A stretch of DNA of 23,128 nt from Paenochrobactrum pullorum (GTDB taxonomy: Bacteria > Pseudomonadota > Alphaproteobacteria > Rhizobiales > Rhizobiaceae): positions 1 through 23,128 of the forward strand of contig NZ_JBHEEH010000023.1 of assembly GCF_041929845.1 (NCBI RefSeq), read 5' to 3'. The translations under genes were made by a program, and so were the position numbers. Below, piece after piece: positions 1-7,024 of the stretch (the first letter of the stretch is position 1; every line of letters begins with the position of its first letter). Below the pieces are notes generated by a model. The model worked only from the letters and a program-made list of their open reading frames with translations, searched no databases and was not told the origin of the DNA.

Positions 1-27
1 CAGATGCTACGGGTTTGTCGTTATCAG

Positions 28-77
28 TGGTTGCGGGGGCAGGATTTGAACCTGCGGCCTTCAGGTTATGAGCCTGA
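28..77. repeat. attL: attL: 50-bp copy of the 3' part of tRNA-fMet
   Basis: These 50 bp are identical to 23056-23105, where they form the 3' part, anticodon loop included, of a tRNA-fMet gene on the minus strand. To the right of base 77 the sequence departs from the tRNA (aagaaattc instead of cgagctacc), so this copy is a fragment and not a working tRNA. A tRNA 3' end duplicated at the two ends of a segment that begins with a tyrosine integrase is the usual footprint of site-specific integration. Bases 1-27 are presumably host DNA. The crossover point inside the repeat cannot be read from the sequence. Confidence 0.93.
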
Positions 78-161
78 AGAAATTCAATTATGGCCAATAA
101 ACATCAATATAAAAAGCAAATATATTCAGATAGTTATGAAGCAATCACTTATTGCCTGCTA

Positions 162-191
162 TTGACATATGTGATCATTCCATATGTCTAT
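162..191 (+). promoter_or_regulatory. Possible integrase promoter with overlapping palindrome
   Basis: A consensus -35 (TTGACA) starts at 162 and a loose -10 (GTCTAT, 186-191) follows at 18 bp. An inverted repeat, GACATATG (164-171) and CATATGTC (181-188), overlaps it with a 9-bp spacer. The placement suggests an operator for an excisionase or repressor controlling integrase expression. The -10 is poor, so the promoter call is weak; the palindrome itself is certain. Confidence 0.35.
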
Positions 192-192
192 A

Positions 193-211
193 TGCCCCTA
201 AACTGCCCCTA
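193..211 (+). repeat. Left pair of putative integrase arm-type sites
   Basis: TGCCCCTA occurs at 193-200 and again at 204-211, 11 bp apart. The same pair with the same 11-bp spacing and orientation lies at the other end of the element (22968-22986). Repeats of this kind inside both ends of a tyrosine-integrase element fit arm-type sites bound by the integrase N-terminal domain. The function is inferred from position. Confidence 0.55.
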
Positions 212-277
212 ATCAGCATTTCTTACGACTTCAGGTCATCTAATCCTAATGAGACGCAGGGGCATTGCGGAGGTGAT

Positions 278-1408
278 ATGGCTACAATAGAAAAACGAGA
301 GCGCAAAAGCGGAACCGTTTATTTAGTTGATATTCGTATTGCTGGTTTTCCTCGCCAGAAGAAAACATTCCAGCGTTTAACAGACGCCAAAATTTGGGCG
401 GCAAAGACTGAAACGGCTATTCGCAATGGCGAGATTAAAAATATCGTCCGTACAGCGAAGCGTAAGACGCTTTCAGACGTTATTCACCGCTATGAGGAAG
501 AAGTCGTACCCAACCTCGCAAAAACGACACAGCGTGCCGCACAGACATATTTAGGATATTGGCAGCGAGAGCTTGGTGCTCACGCTTTATCATTTGTCAC
601 CCCTGAGTTAATTTCAGACCAAATAAACAAATTGGCAGACGCTCCCGATGGCCGCTCCAATCCTAAATCCATAAAGAGTGCCAATGAACAGGTCAGCGTC
701 AAACCCAAATCAAGAAAAACCTTAAAACACTATCGTGATACATTGGCGGTTTTGTTTAAGTATGCGCAACAATGGGGATGGATTGGAAGCAATCCACTTG
801 ATGGCGTTAACAAAATAACAGGCATCCGTGATCAGCGTGATCGCTATCTTGAAGATAGTGAACGCAAGGTTTTACTTGAAGCCTGCCGGAACAGCCCAAA
901 CCAGCAACTATATCCTATCGTCATTTTTGCCCTCTCAACGGGCGCAAGACGTGGTGAAATTCTTGGCTTAACATTGCGCGATATTGATATGGCTCGCGGC
1001 CTTGCCATTTTGCGCGATACCAAAAATGGTGAAACGCGCTCCGTTCCGATTGTCGGGCATTTACACGAACTTCTCACAGAGCAAATACAATGGGTCAATG
1101 AAAGCTACGATCAGTATGCGCCAAATGCGGATAGTCGCTGGCTCTTTCCTCGCCGTGATCTACGCGCTGCCATTGATATTCGTACATCATGGGAAAATGC
1201 AATCGCCACTTCTGGTGTTCGTAATTTTCGCTTCCATGACTTACGGCATAGCACTGCGAGTTACTTAGCCATGCAAGGTGCTGGCCTCCTAGAGATAGCG
1301 GATATGCTTGGTCATAAAACGCTGCAAATGGTAAAGCGTTATGCGCATTTGTCAGGGGATCACAAAAGAAGTTTAGCAGAAAAGCTGAATGATAAAATGT
1401 TTGATTGA
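278..1408 (+). CDS. int: Site-specific tyrosine recombinase (integrase)
   Basis: This 376-residue integrase would catalyse insertion and excision of the element at tRNA-fMet. An N-terminal arm-binding/SAM-like region precedes a C-terminal catalytic domain. The catalytic residues are visible: R224 in TGARRGE, H320-D-L-R323-H, a GHK box near residue 345, and the nucleophile Y355 in KRYAHLSG. The start at 278 is chosen because a near-perfect Shine-Dalgarno (GGAGGTGAT) lies directly upstream; the frame stays open to 152, but those codons run through the arm-type repeats and operator. The gene lies next to attL and reads into the element, the usual arrangement. It is followed by a small DNA-binding protein and a terminator. 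The integrase is complete and all motifs are intact, so it is probably active. Confidence 0.95.
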   Translation: MATIEKRERKSGTVYLVDIRIAGFPRQKKTFQRLTDAKIWAAKTETAIRNGEIKNIVRTAKRKTLSDVIHRYEEEVVPNLAKTTQRAAQTYLGYWQRELGAHALSFVTPELISDQINKLADAPDGRSNPKSIKSANEQVSVKPKSRKTLKHYRDTLAVLFKYAQQWGWIGSNPLDGVNKITGIRDQRDRYLEDSERKVLLEACRNSPNQQLYPIVIFALSTGARRGEILGLTLRDIDMARGLAILRDTKNGETRSVPIVGHLHELLTEQIQWVNESYDQYAPNADSRWLFPRRDLRAAIDIRTSWENAIATSGVRNFRFHDLRHSTASYLAMQGAGLLEIADMLGHKTLQMVKRYAHLSGDHKRSLAEKLNDKMFD

Positions 1409-1513
1409 TCGGTGTAATCGCCAAGCAGCCTAGCATTCTTGCCCTTTCAGCTATTTGACTTACAATACCCCCAGTTTGTCACCCTTAAGGAGAAATTCTA
1501 TCAGGAACAAACC

Positions 1514-1723
1514 GTGTTGGTAAATTACGAGGATCTAAGAACCGTCAAACAGCTTGTCAAAGAAGCACCCTTTCTAACTGAGCAATCGCTCCGTTGGTAT
1601 ATCTTCAATGCGAAGACGAATGGGCTTGCCAGTGCGATTATTAAGATTTCCAATCGGGTCTATATTGATCGCATGGCATTTCAGGCTTGGCTCGAAAGCT
1701 ACCGCTTACAGCCACACATATGA
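1514..1723 (+). CDS. Small HTH DNA-binding protein, excisionase candidate
   Basis: About 69 residues. The core (LRTVKQLVKEAPFLTEQSLR, then a conserved run through NGLASAIIKISNRVYIDRMAFQAWL) resembles the short winged-helix/HTH proteins often found beside integrases in integrated elements. A role as recombination directionality factor or regulator of integrase is inferred from fold type and position. The start is uncertain: GTG at 1514 follows an AGGA motif at good spacing, TTG at 1517 is an alternative, and the frame stays open to a TTG at 1439 without a convincing ribosome-binding site. The gene lies 105 bp after int and ends just before a terminator, so the two are probably cotranscribed. 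Confidence 0.65.
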   Translation: MLVNYEDLRTVKQLVKEAPFLTEQSLRWYIFNAKTNGLASAIIKISNRVYIDRMAFQAWLESYRLQPHI

Positions 1724-1752
1724 CGAAATGCTGAAAATCGGATTTCTGACAC

Positions 1753-1784
1753 GAAACAGCCTCGCTCAATTGCGGGGCTGTTTC
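1753..1784 (+). terminator. Rho-independent terminator after int module
   Basis: A 13-bp stem pairs GAAACAGCCTCGC (1753-1765) with GCGGGGCTGTTTC (1772-1784) with one G-U pair and a 6-base loop. An A/T-rich tail follows. It would end transcription from int and the small HTH gene and separate them from the retron. Confidence 0.7.
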
Positions 1785-1993
1785 ATTTACATAGTTTTTA
1801 ACCGCCTGATCCGTTATAGGTTTAAAACCAATATCAATTTATGCTGAACCTTTAACCTGCAAAGGAGAGGTCCCCTCTATTTATATGATCAATAACAGTC
1901 TTCCGATTTACTGCCGTTTTTAAAATACGAATATCCATGCTTTATCAACGATAGCAAAATACTTCCTGTGGACTAGCGGGCATCCCATTGCGT

Positions 1994-1999
1994 TATAAT
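1994..1999 (+). promoter_or_regulatory. Probable -10 element of the retron promoter
   Basis: A perfect TATAAT lies 25 bp before the a1 repeat of the retron RNA, so transcription would begin within about 20 bp of the RNA's folded part. No good -35 is visible 16-18 bp upstream. The preceding 1785-1993 is A/T-rich, holds no gene, and shows nothing else I can name. Confidence 0.45.
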
Positions 2000-2023
2000 T
2001 AATAATCTGTCTTTACTAAAATC

Positions 2024-2160
2024 GGTTTGCGGATAGATTTTACTGTGGGGGTTCTTCACAGGTGAAAGCAATACGGCCTCAACGCTACCTAAAAAGAGCC
2101 GGTAAGAATATGACTATAGGACTAAAAACACGCTAAATCGCGTAGGAGTATCCGCAAGCC
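2024..2160 (+). ncRNA. msr-msd: Retron msr-msd RNA
   Basis: This is the template and primer RNA for the adjacent reverse transcriptase. The end repeats are visible: a1 GGTTTGCGGATA (2024-2035) pairs with a2 TATCCGCAAGCC (2149-2160), 12 bp with one G-U. Directly after a1 comes AGATTT, the same context as the branching guanosine of retron Ec67 from memory, so G2036 is the likely 2'-5' branch point. An msr hairpin follows, CTGTG/CACAG (2043-2047/2057-2061). The template ends in TAGGAG just before a2, matching the end of the Ec67 template, so the cDNA should begin 5'-TCCTACGCGATTTAGCG. Two weak hairpins can be drawn in the msd part (ACGC/GCGT at 2130-2143 and GGCCTC/GAGCC at 2075-2100). The exact ends of transcript and cDNA are inferred. 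Confidence 0.78.
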
Positions 2161-2166
2161 ACCATT

Positions 2167-3918
2167 ATGACAGTTCTTTCCCTAAAATTAGAGCAGTATA
2201 AGAAGGCGGAAAATATTACCGACCTCGCGAAGCTTCTTCAGTTGAAGCCATCGCAAATCTCCTACGCCCTTTATAAGCTCGGTAAACCTCCACACCCTTC
2301 CCAGTACACCGAATTTACTGTGCCTAAACGGGCTGGTGGGGTTCGTCCAATCAAAGCTCCGCATCCTGCACTCAAAATTATTCAGACAGGTATTGCTAAG
2401 GATCTGCTCGAAATCGAGCAGATCCTCGAAAAAAACCGGACGAAGAAAACTGACTGCATACTCGCTCATGGCTTTAAGAAAAAACTCTCCATTATTACAA
2501 ATGGAGAGAAACACCGAGGGAAAAGATTCGTTTTCAATGTGGACTTAAAGGATTTTTTTCCAACTATCAATTTTGGCCGCGTTCGGGGTTTTTTTATCAA
2601 AAACAAAGACTTTGAGCTAAAACCATTAATGGCTACCCTACTTGCGCAAATTGCCTGCCATGAAAACCAGTTGCCTCAAGGGAGCCCATGTTCACCTGTC
2701 ATATCGAATCTCATTGCCAATGTTCTCGATATCCGACTCAACGAACTCGCTCAACGATATAACTGCACCTATACTCGATATGCGGATGATATAAGCTTCT
2801 CCACGTCTGAAAAAAACTTCCCGGCGGCCATCGGGTTACGTATTATAGGAAGTGTTAACGCTTGGGAGGCAGGGGCAAAACTCGTCAAAGCAATAAGACG
2901 AGCTGGCTTCGAACTGAACACTGTAAAAACCCGTATGCAATTCGATTATTCACGACAAGAAGTAACGGGGGTTGTTGTCAATCAGAAAGTGAATATCCCC
3001 TCCGACTATTATGCCACTGTTGCCGCCATGTGCCACCACCTTTTTATGGATGGTGATTGTTATATCAAGGTAAACGGCGTAAAGCAGCGATTGTCACGTA
3101 AAAAACTGCGCGGCCGACTCGCCTATATTTATCAGGTTCGTGGACGGGGGCCTGCGGGTAAAATGTCACCTGAAGGTTCCGAGGAAAAACCCAAGAATGG
3201 CAACCTTTGGGCCAGCTCAAAGCTTTTCGAGAAATTTGCTGACTACGTCGACCTCTACGGCAATAAACGGCCCGTGCTCTTATGTGAAGGAGTGACGGAC
3301 AATATCTATATTAAGTCAGCAATCCAAGCTCTCGCACCAAAGTATCCGACACTCACAAACCATGCAGGAGACCTAAAGGTTAGACTTTTCAAATACACCA
3401 AAACCTCAGCAGCGTTACAGCAGTTGAGCGGAGGTAGTGGCGAACTATTGAAGCTTGTGAATACGTACGCCAGCCGTGTCAAAAAATTCAAAAGTGGTGG
3501 TAAACAGCCACTTATAATCATCGCGGACTCGGATGTTGGATCTAAAGAATTATTCAAGGCTGTTGCAAGCAAGAGCGGAAAAACAATAGGCTCTCAGTCT
3601 TGGTACCACCTTATGTCAAATCTTTATGTGGTTCCTATCCCTAAAATTGGGACAGAAGAAACCCCCATTGAAAAACTTTTCGATGAAACGCTTCTCAAAA
3701 CAATTTACGACGGCAAGCAATTCAATGATACAAATTCCAAGAAGGACGGTAGCAAATTCTATGATAAGAAGGTATTCGCAACAAAGGTAGTCGCGGCGAA
3801 CAAGACAACCGTAAACTTCAACGGGTTTGAGCCATTGTTAACTGCGATTGTTGAGGTGATTGCGCATCACAGTACAAAAGTGTCCGCAGCTCCAAAACTT
3901 ACCAGCCTATCGCCATGA
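2167..3918 (+). CDS. Retron reverse transcriptase with C-terminal TOPRIM domain (Ec67-like, type I-C)
   Basis: This 583-residue protein closely parallels the Ec67 reverse transcriptase (about 586 residues) in length and order. The polymerase domain has VDLKDFFPTINF near residue 125, LPQGSPCSPVISN near 170-182, the catalytic Y205-A-D-D208, and the retron-type VTG box (EVTGVVVNQ) near 266. The C-terminal third has TOPRIM motifs: E374 in LLCEGVTD and D454-S-D456 in IIIADSD. It should copy the msd part of the upstream RNA into branched DNA. In retron defence systems the fused TOPRIM domain is thought to be the effector nuclease. The start lies 6 bp after the RNA, with no close Shine-Dalgarno; a GGAG sits inside the RNA about 18 bp upstream. 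No separate effector gene follows, as expected when effector and polymerase are fused. All catalytic residues are intact. Confidence 0.93.
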   Translation: MTVLSLKLEQYKKAENITDLAKLLQLKPSQISYALYKLGKPPHPSQYTEFTVPKRAGGVRPIKAPHPALKIIQTGIAKDLLEIEQILEKNRTKKTDCILAHGFKKKLSIITNGEKHRGKRFVFNVDLKDFFPTINFGRVRGFFIKNKDFELKPLMATLLAQIACHENQLPQGSPCSPVISNLIANVLDIRLNELAQRYNCTYTRYADDISFSTSEKNFPAAIGLRIIGSVNAWEAGAKLVKAIRRAGFELNTVKTRMQFDYSRQEVTGVVVNQKVNIPSDYYATVAAMCHHLFMDGDCYIKVNGVKQRLSRKKLRGRLAYIYQVRGRGPAGKMSPEGSEEKPKNGNLWASSKLFEKFADYVDLYGNKRPVLLCEGVTDNIYIKSAIQALAPKYPTLTNHAGDLKVRLFKYTKTSAALQQLSGGSGELLKLVNTYASRVKKFKSGGKQPLIIIADSDVGSKELFKAVASKSGKTIGSQSWYHLMSNLYVVPIPKIGTEETPIEKLFDETLLKTIYDGKQFNDTNSKKDGSKFYDKKVFATKVVAANKTTVNFNGFEPLLTAIVEVIAHHSTKVSAAPKLTSLSP

Positions 3919-4060
3919 CTAGCTGCTGACCCCAGTTAGTTTTCTACGTTATTAAGCTCGCTTTCATCAGCTTCTAAGACGCATTACTATAGCAAGTTAC
4001 AAGCCTACCTGAGTAACTATCTTCACAATTAGTTAGCCTCAATAAATGCGACTTCGGCCC

Positions 4061-4084
4061 AAGGGGCTACACTTGTAGCCCTTT
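4061..4084 (-). terminator. Hairpin at the end of ardC
   Basis: A 10-bp stem with a 4-base loop (4061-4070 with 4075-4084, one G-U) spans the ardC stop codon. There is no T-run after it on either strand, so it may stabilise the transcript end more than terminate. The preceding 3919-4060 holds no gene. Confidence 0.4.
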
Positions 4085-4957
4085 AAGGTATTCAACAGCT
4101 TTGGTTGCCAAGCTTGATGCTTGGAAGATTGCCTTGCTATCGGCCTTCAGTATTTTTAGCCAATGGTCAATATAAGCCGCATGATCCGCGCGTGGATCAA
4201 GTGCTACGCCTAACTGGCTGCAAAGGAAGGCTGCACCAAGCTCTGCTACGAGTTCTTCGCGGGCATAATCATCCTTCTTGAATACGCCTGACGTGAAGCG
4301 GTCGCAGCGGCTCTTGTGGCCACTCCAATGCGTTAGCTCGTGCAACAATGTGCTGTAATAGCTTTCAGTTGCAGTGCTGGTATCGGAGCCGTGGAAACAT
4401 TCGCGCGGCGGCATCTGGATCAGGTCAGTAGATGGCTGGTAATAGGCACGCTCACCGCCATGACAGATATTAGCTCTAGTCGCCTTGATAAAATGGTCGG
4501 CGGCCTCAATGGACGTGACTGGGTTAGAAACTGGTTCGATTGTTTCCGGCTCATAACCATCAACCTGTGCAGCATTAAAAACGCGGGATGCACGAGCCAT
4601 CAAGCGCTTACGAGGTTCACCATCACTGGTGTTGCCTTCATCGTCACATTCAAATTCCTTGTAGAAAATAACCACTGCGGATTTCTCACCCTTGCGAACT
4701 TGGCAACCCGCATTCTGCCATTGGCGATAGGTGCCCCAAATGCCGGTTGAGTATTCGCGCACCTGTGACGCTGCCCACAAAGATATAATGTTGATCCCGC
4801 GATACTCATTGCCCGTGTCAATGTTGGTTGGTGACATGGTTGCCGCACCACTCTGGTGCCATGGCATCTGGAACTTATCAGCCCCCTGCTCAATTGCTGC
4901 GATGATCTGGTTGGTGATTTCTGAATAAACGTCGAGTTTCTGTGTTGCCTTTGCCAT
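4067..4957 (-). CDS. ardC: ArdC-type antirestriction protein
   Basis: This 296-residue protein has the ArdC layout: an N-terminal ssDNA-binding domain (DUF1738/ArcN-type, with W-x-TYRQWQ and VRKGEKSAVVIFYK) and a C-terminal zincin-like metallopeptidase with the zinc motif HELTH (H206-E-L-T-H210) followed by WSGH and a downstream EELVAELGA helix. ArdC proteins protect incoming single-stranded DNA from host restriction enzymes during conjugation. The ATG at 4957 is preceded by AAGGAGTG at good spacing; a GTG at 4966 is in frame but less likely. The gene is convergent with the retron. Its presence fits a conjugatively transferred element. A sequence element about 70 bp upstream is shared with the DUF3768 gene. 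Confidence 0.9.
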   Translation of the reverse strand: MAKATQKLDVYSEITNQIIAAIEQGADKFQMPWHQSGAATMSPTNIDTGNEYRGINIISLWAASQVREYSTGIWGTYRQWQNAGCQVRKGEKSAVVIFYKEFECDDEGNTSDGEPRKRLMARASRVFNAAQVDGYEPETIEPVSNPVTSIEAADHFIKATRANICHGGERAYYQPSTDLIQMPPRECFHGSDTSTATESYYSTLLHELTHWSGHKSRCDRFTSGVFKKDDYAREELVAELGAAFLCSQLGVALDPRADHAAYIDHWLKILKADSKAIFQASSLATKAVEYLKGLQV

Positions 4958-5254
4958 CTTAAGCACTCCTTTCTTAGCTGTGCGTTGTTCGATGGCTGAC
5001 GTAAAAAGCGGACAGGATCCGACCGCACCCTTGGGCGAACCAATGGTGAGAGGCAGAGGCTTAAGGATTTTTCTGGAATGAATATGGGCGCGAGGAGCCG
5101 AAGGCGGGGAGAAAAATTCTGCCGCCGCCTTGCGGTTTCAGGAGACTGTTCGCTAGGAATGCCACATTGAGAACAACGACCACATAGCTAGAGCTAAAGG
5201 ACGGGCATGGCCAAAGACAACAAGATCAAACGCCTTCAAAAATCAATCTGATTA
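4958..5254 (-). promoter_or_regulatory. ardC upstream region with an element shared with the DUF3768 gene
   Basis: This 297-bp gap holds the ardC ribosome-binding site and presumably its promoter. GCGGAC (5008-5013) followed by CCTTGGGCGAACC (5029-5041) recurs upstream of the other minus-strand gene at 8469-8494. ATCCTG on the minus strand (5013-5018) matches the core of MOBP nic sites, but it is a six-base match only. A GC-rich interrupted repeat (cggcgg/ccgccg type) lies at about 5100-5135. No clear sigma-70 promoter was found. Confidence 0.35.
5207..5251 (+). pseudogene. Short 14-codon reading frame, perhaps a gene remnant
   Basis: An AAAGGA motif is followed by ATG and a lysine-rich 14-residue frame (MAKDNKIKRLQKSI) ending just before the recombinase gene's stop. 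A good ribosome-binding site in front of so short a frame suggests either a leader-like peptide or the 5' stump of a gene cut by a past rearrangement. I cannot tell which, and it may be chance. Confidence 0.2.
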
Positions 5255-5821
5255 TCAACGCTGAAGCGCACGGATCAGTGTCCTGCTATGCACACCATAA
5301 TGCTTGGCAATATCATCAAGTGATTTATCACCACGGGCAAGTATCTTTCGGGTCTGTTCAACCTGCTCGGTTGTCAGCAGCGGCGGCCTGCCAAGTATCT
5401 TTCCGGCTTCTTTGGCAGCTTGCAATCCAGCGCGGGTGCGTTCGCTGATGAGATAGCGCTCAAATTCTGCAAGTGCCCCCATCATGTGGAAGACAAGACG
5501 CCCACTAGAAGAACTGGTGTCGATTGCCTCATTGAGTGACTGGAAATGTGCGCCCTTACCCGCAAGCCGATTGATGAGATCAATGAGATGACCAAGAGAA
5601 CGCCCCAAACGGTCAAGCCGCCAAACAACAAGCGTATCACCGGGCTTCATGCTCTTCATGGCTGCTGCAAGCCCTTTGCGCTCATTGATCTTGCCAGAAA
5701 CGCCAAGGTCTTCAAAGATACGTTCACAGCCTGCATTTTTAAGTGCAGCCAGTTGTAATTTAAGATTTTGTTCAAGTGTAGACACACGTGCATAGCCAAT
5801 TCGCATTGAAAGAGCTTTCAT
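5255..5821 (-). CDS. Small serine recombinase (resolvase/invertase family)
   Basis: The 188-residue protein has the small serine recombinase layout. The catalytic domain begins MRIGYARVSTLEQN with nucleophile S14, continues with VVWRLDRLGRS carrying catalytic arginines and a long E-helix (LAEFERYLISERTRAGL), and ends in a Hin-type HTH (KSLDDIAKHYGVHSRTLIRAL). It would resolve or invert DNA at paired sites: possible roles are resolution of multimers of the excised circle or inversion of a segment. No flanking inverted repeats or transposase are seen, so it is not obviously part of a transposon. The start could also be the ATG at 5806, which matches the family's usual N terminus; neither start has a strong ribosome-binding site. 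The target site is unknown; the 361-bp gap upstream is the natural place to look. Confidence 0.9.
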   Translation of the reverse strand: MKALSMRIGYARVSTLEQNLKLQLAALKNAGCERIFEDLGVSGKINERKGLAAAMKSMKPGDTLVVWRLDRLGRSLGHLIDLINRLAGKGAHFQSLNEAIDTSSSSGRLVFHMMGALAEFERYLISERTRAGLQAAKEAGKILGRPPLLTTEQVEQTRKILARGDKSLDDIAKHYGVHSRTLIRALQR

Positions 5822-6182
5822 TATTATGATTTAGAGGCTCAAATGCGTTTTCAGCATTGACAGAAACCTTCGTTTTTGCCCGCTGCAAGTTTTATTTTTG
5901 CCATGCCTTTAAAGCGCCCGGTTTGCCAGTCATTGAATGCTGCGAATGCGGCAAATTCTTCTTTGACAAAAACCAACGTTTTCATACCTATGCTACAATG
6001 CATCGATTTTTTATTGCAGCATTACTTTCCATAGATGCAGCAATTCGTAAAACCTGCGTGCCGTTCAAGCAACACATTCCCACACTCTGCCAGTTCACGA
6101 TCCTGACGTGGCCTTTGAGCTACGTCACCGCCATTACTTTGCCCAATCACTTGTAGCGGGCAGTCTTGAAAGGAACAGGGAA
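5822..6182. other. Intergenic region, possible recombinase site and promoters
   Basis: This 361-bp gap separates the divergent recombinase and membrane-protein genes. It should contain promoters for both and possibly the recombinase target. A TTTGCC/GGCAAA inverted pair (5922-5927 and 5950-5955) and a TTGACA at 5963 are visible, but no properly spaced -10 follows. A 99-codon open frame (5857-6156) has no ribosome-binding site and an unconvincing composition, so I do not call it. Confidence 0.3.
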
Positions 6183-6446
6183 ATGGAACAGGCGCAGGCA
6201 TTACAGCCATCGAAAAGCAAATCAGGCTGGATATTACTCCTGATCGGTTGGGCATTTTTCTTCACACCGCTCCCCATCGTTACCACCTTCATCGGTGGCA
6301 TTTTCATTTTGATCGCCATGCTCATTGCAGTCATGCAAATGCAGCGCAAAGAAGGTGGCCTTGGCCTTTTGCTGATAGCCATATTCGGGTCGCCCGTTAT
6401 GTGGCTTGTTGGTCTGTTTGTCGCCGTTTCAATGTTTGGCAAATAA
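6183..6446 (+). CDS. Small inner-membrane protein, two to three helices
   Basis: About 87 residues. A short polar N terminus is followed by two or three hydrophobic stretches: roughly residues 15-50 (ILLLIGWAFFFTPLPIV and onward, probably two helices or one long hairpin) and 62-84 (GLLLIAIFGSPVMWLVGLFV). The ATG at 6183 has AAAGGAACAGGGA upstream and is preferred over an earlier in-frame start. I do not recognise the family. It is the first gene of a plus-strand set with two secreted proteins; the next gene starts only 21 bp after its stop, so cotranscription is likely. A role in the envelope is inferred from the helices and neighbours only. Confidence 0.7.
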   Translation: MEQAQALQPSKSKSGWILLLIGWAFFFTPLPIVTTFIGGIFILIAMLIAVMQMQRKEGGLGLLLIAIFGSPVMWLVGLFVAVSMFGK

Positions 6447-6467
6447 ATGGGCTATGAGGGGCAAGCA

Positions 6468-6968
6468 GTGACAAAACAATTACGTAAATATCCACTTATT
6501 GGCTTCGGGATCGTCCTGATCGCCCTACCCTGCATGCCCCTTGAAGCATCAGCATCAGCATCACCAAAGCAAGCACTCAAAGTTTTAACTTCTTGTCTAA
6601 AAGGCAAAACCAGTTCGGACGAAGCACTAACGTGCATCGGGCGCTATTCCGATCCATGTGCGACAAAAGCCGAAAACGCGGCTCCTCTTCCTCAGATATC
6701 TGAACAAAGCCAGTGCCTGCTTGATGAAGCAAGTGCATGGAATAGCTTAACTGATCGCGCTGTAAAAAGCTGGAAAGAGAATAACACCACCAGCCTATCC
6801 GCAAATATCGCCAAGCTTGCCAAGGAAAGCAGGCAGTTTGCCAAGGTCAAATGCACGGTGTTTCGGGACACGCAACAATTCGGCCAGACCGGCATGGCGC
6901 TAGAAGCCCAATGCCTACGCGATGAAGCAGCAAGAACTGCAAGTTTCATCGGTTATGGGCTGGATTGA
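6468..6968 (+). CDS. Secreted LprI-like protein
   Basis: About 166 residues. A basic start (TKQLRK) and a hydrophobic stretch (YPLIGFGIVLIALPCMPLEA) form a signal peptide with a cleavage site near ASA-SASP. The mature part has paired cysteines and ends in a segment (CTVFRDTQQFGQTG, then CLRDEAARTASFI) resembling the LprI-type domain (PF07007), whose characterised member inhibits lysozyme. The match is by eye and the central motif is divergent. The GTG at 6468 is preferred: GAGGGG lies 7 bp upstream and it leaves a standard signal peptide. The ATG at 6447 overlaps the preceding stop region and lacks a ribosome-binding site. Action in the periplasm is expected. Confidence 0.65.
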   Translation: MTKQLRKYPLIGFGIVLIALPCMPLEASASASPKQALKVLTSCLKGKTSSDEALTCIGRYSDPCATKAENAAPLPQISEQSQCLLDEASAWNSLTDRAVKSWKENNTTSLSANIAKLAKESRQFAKVKCTVFRDTQQFGQTGMALEAQCLRDEAARTASFIGYGLD

Positions 6969-7024
6969 GTACATAGCCTGCGCCCTCCATCATCAGCAGT
7001 TACCAATCATCGGGGGAACACAAA

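Noticed and set aside
152..277. N-terminal extension of the integrase frame
   Set aside because: It runs through the promoter palindrome and arm-type repeats, while ATG 278 has a near-perfect ribosome-binding site and gives the usual integrase N terminus.
2167..3918. Reverse transcriptase as a group II intron or diversity-generating retroelement protein
   Set aside because: There is no intron maturase or HNH domain and no template/variable repeat pair, while the TOPRIM fusion, VTG box and adjacent a1/a2 RNA fit a retron.
5255..5821. Serine recombinase as part of a Tn3-like transposon
   Set aside because: No transposase and no terminal inverted repeats or target duplications are seen around it.
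5857..6156. 99-codon open frame with a CCECGK segment
   Set aside because: It starts at a TTG without a ribosome-binding site, its composition is not protein-like, and it overlaps the leader of the following membrane-protein gene.
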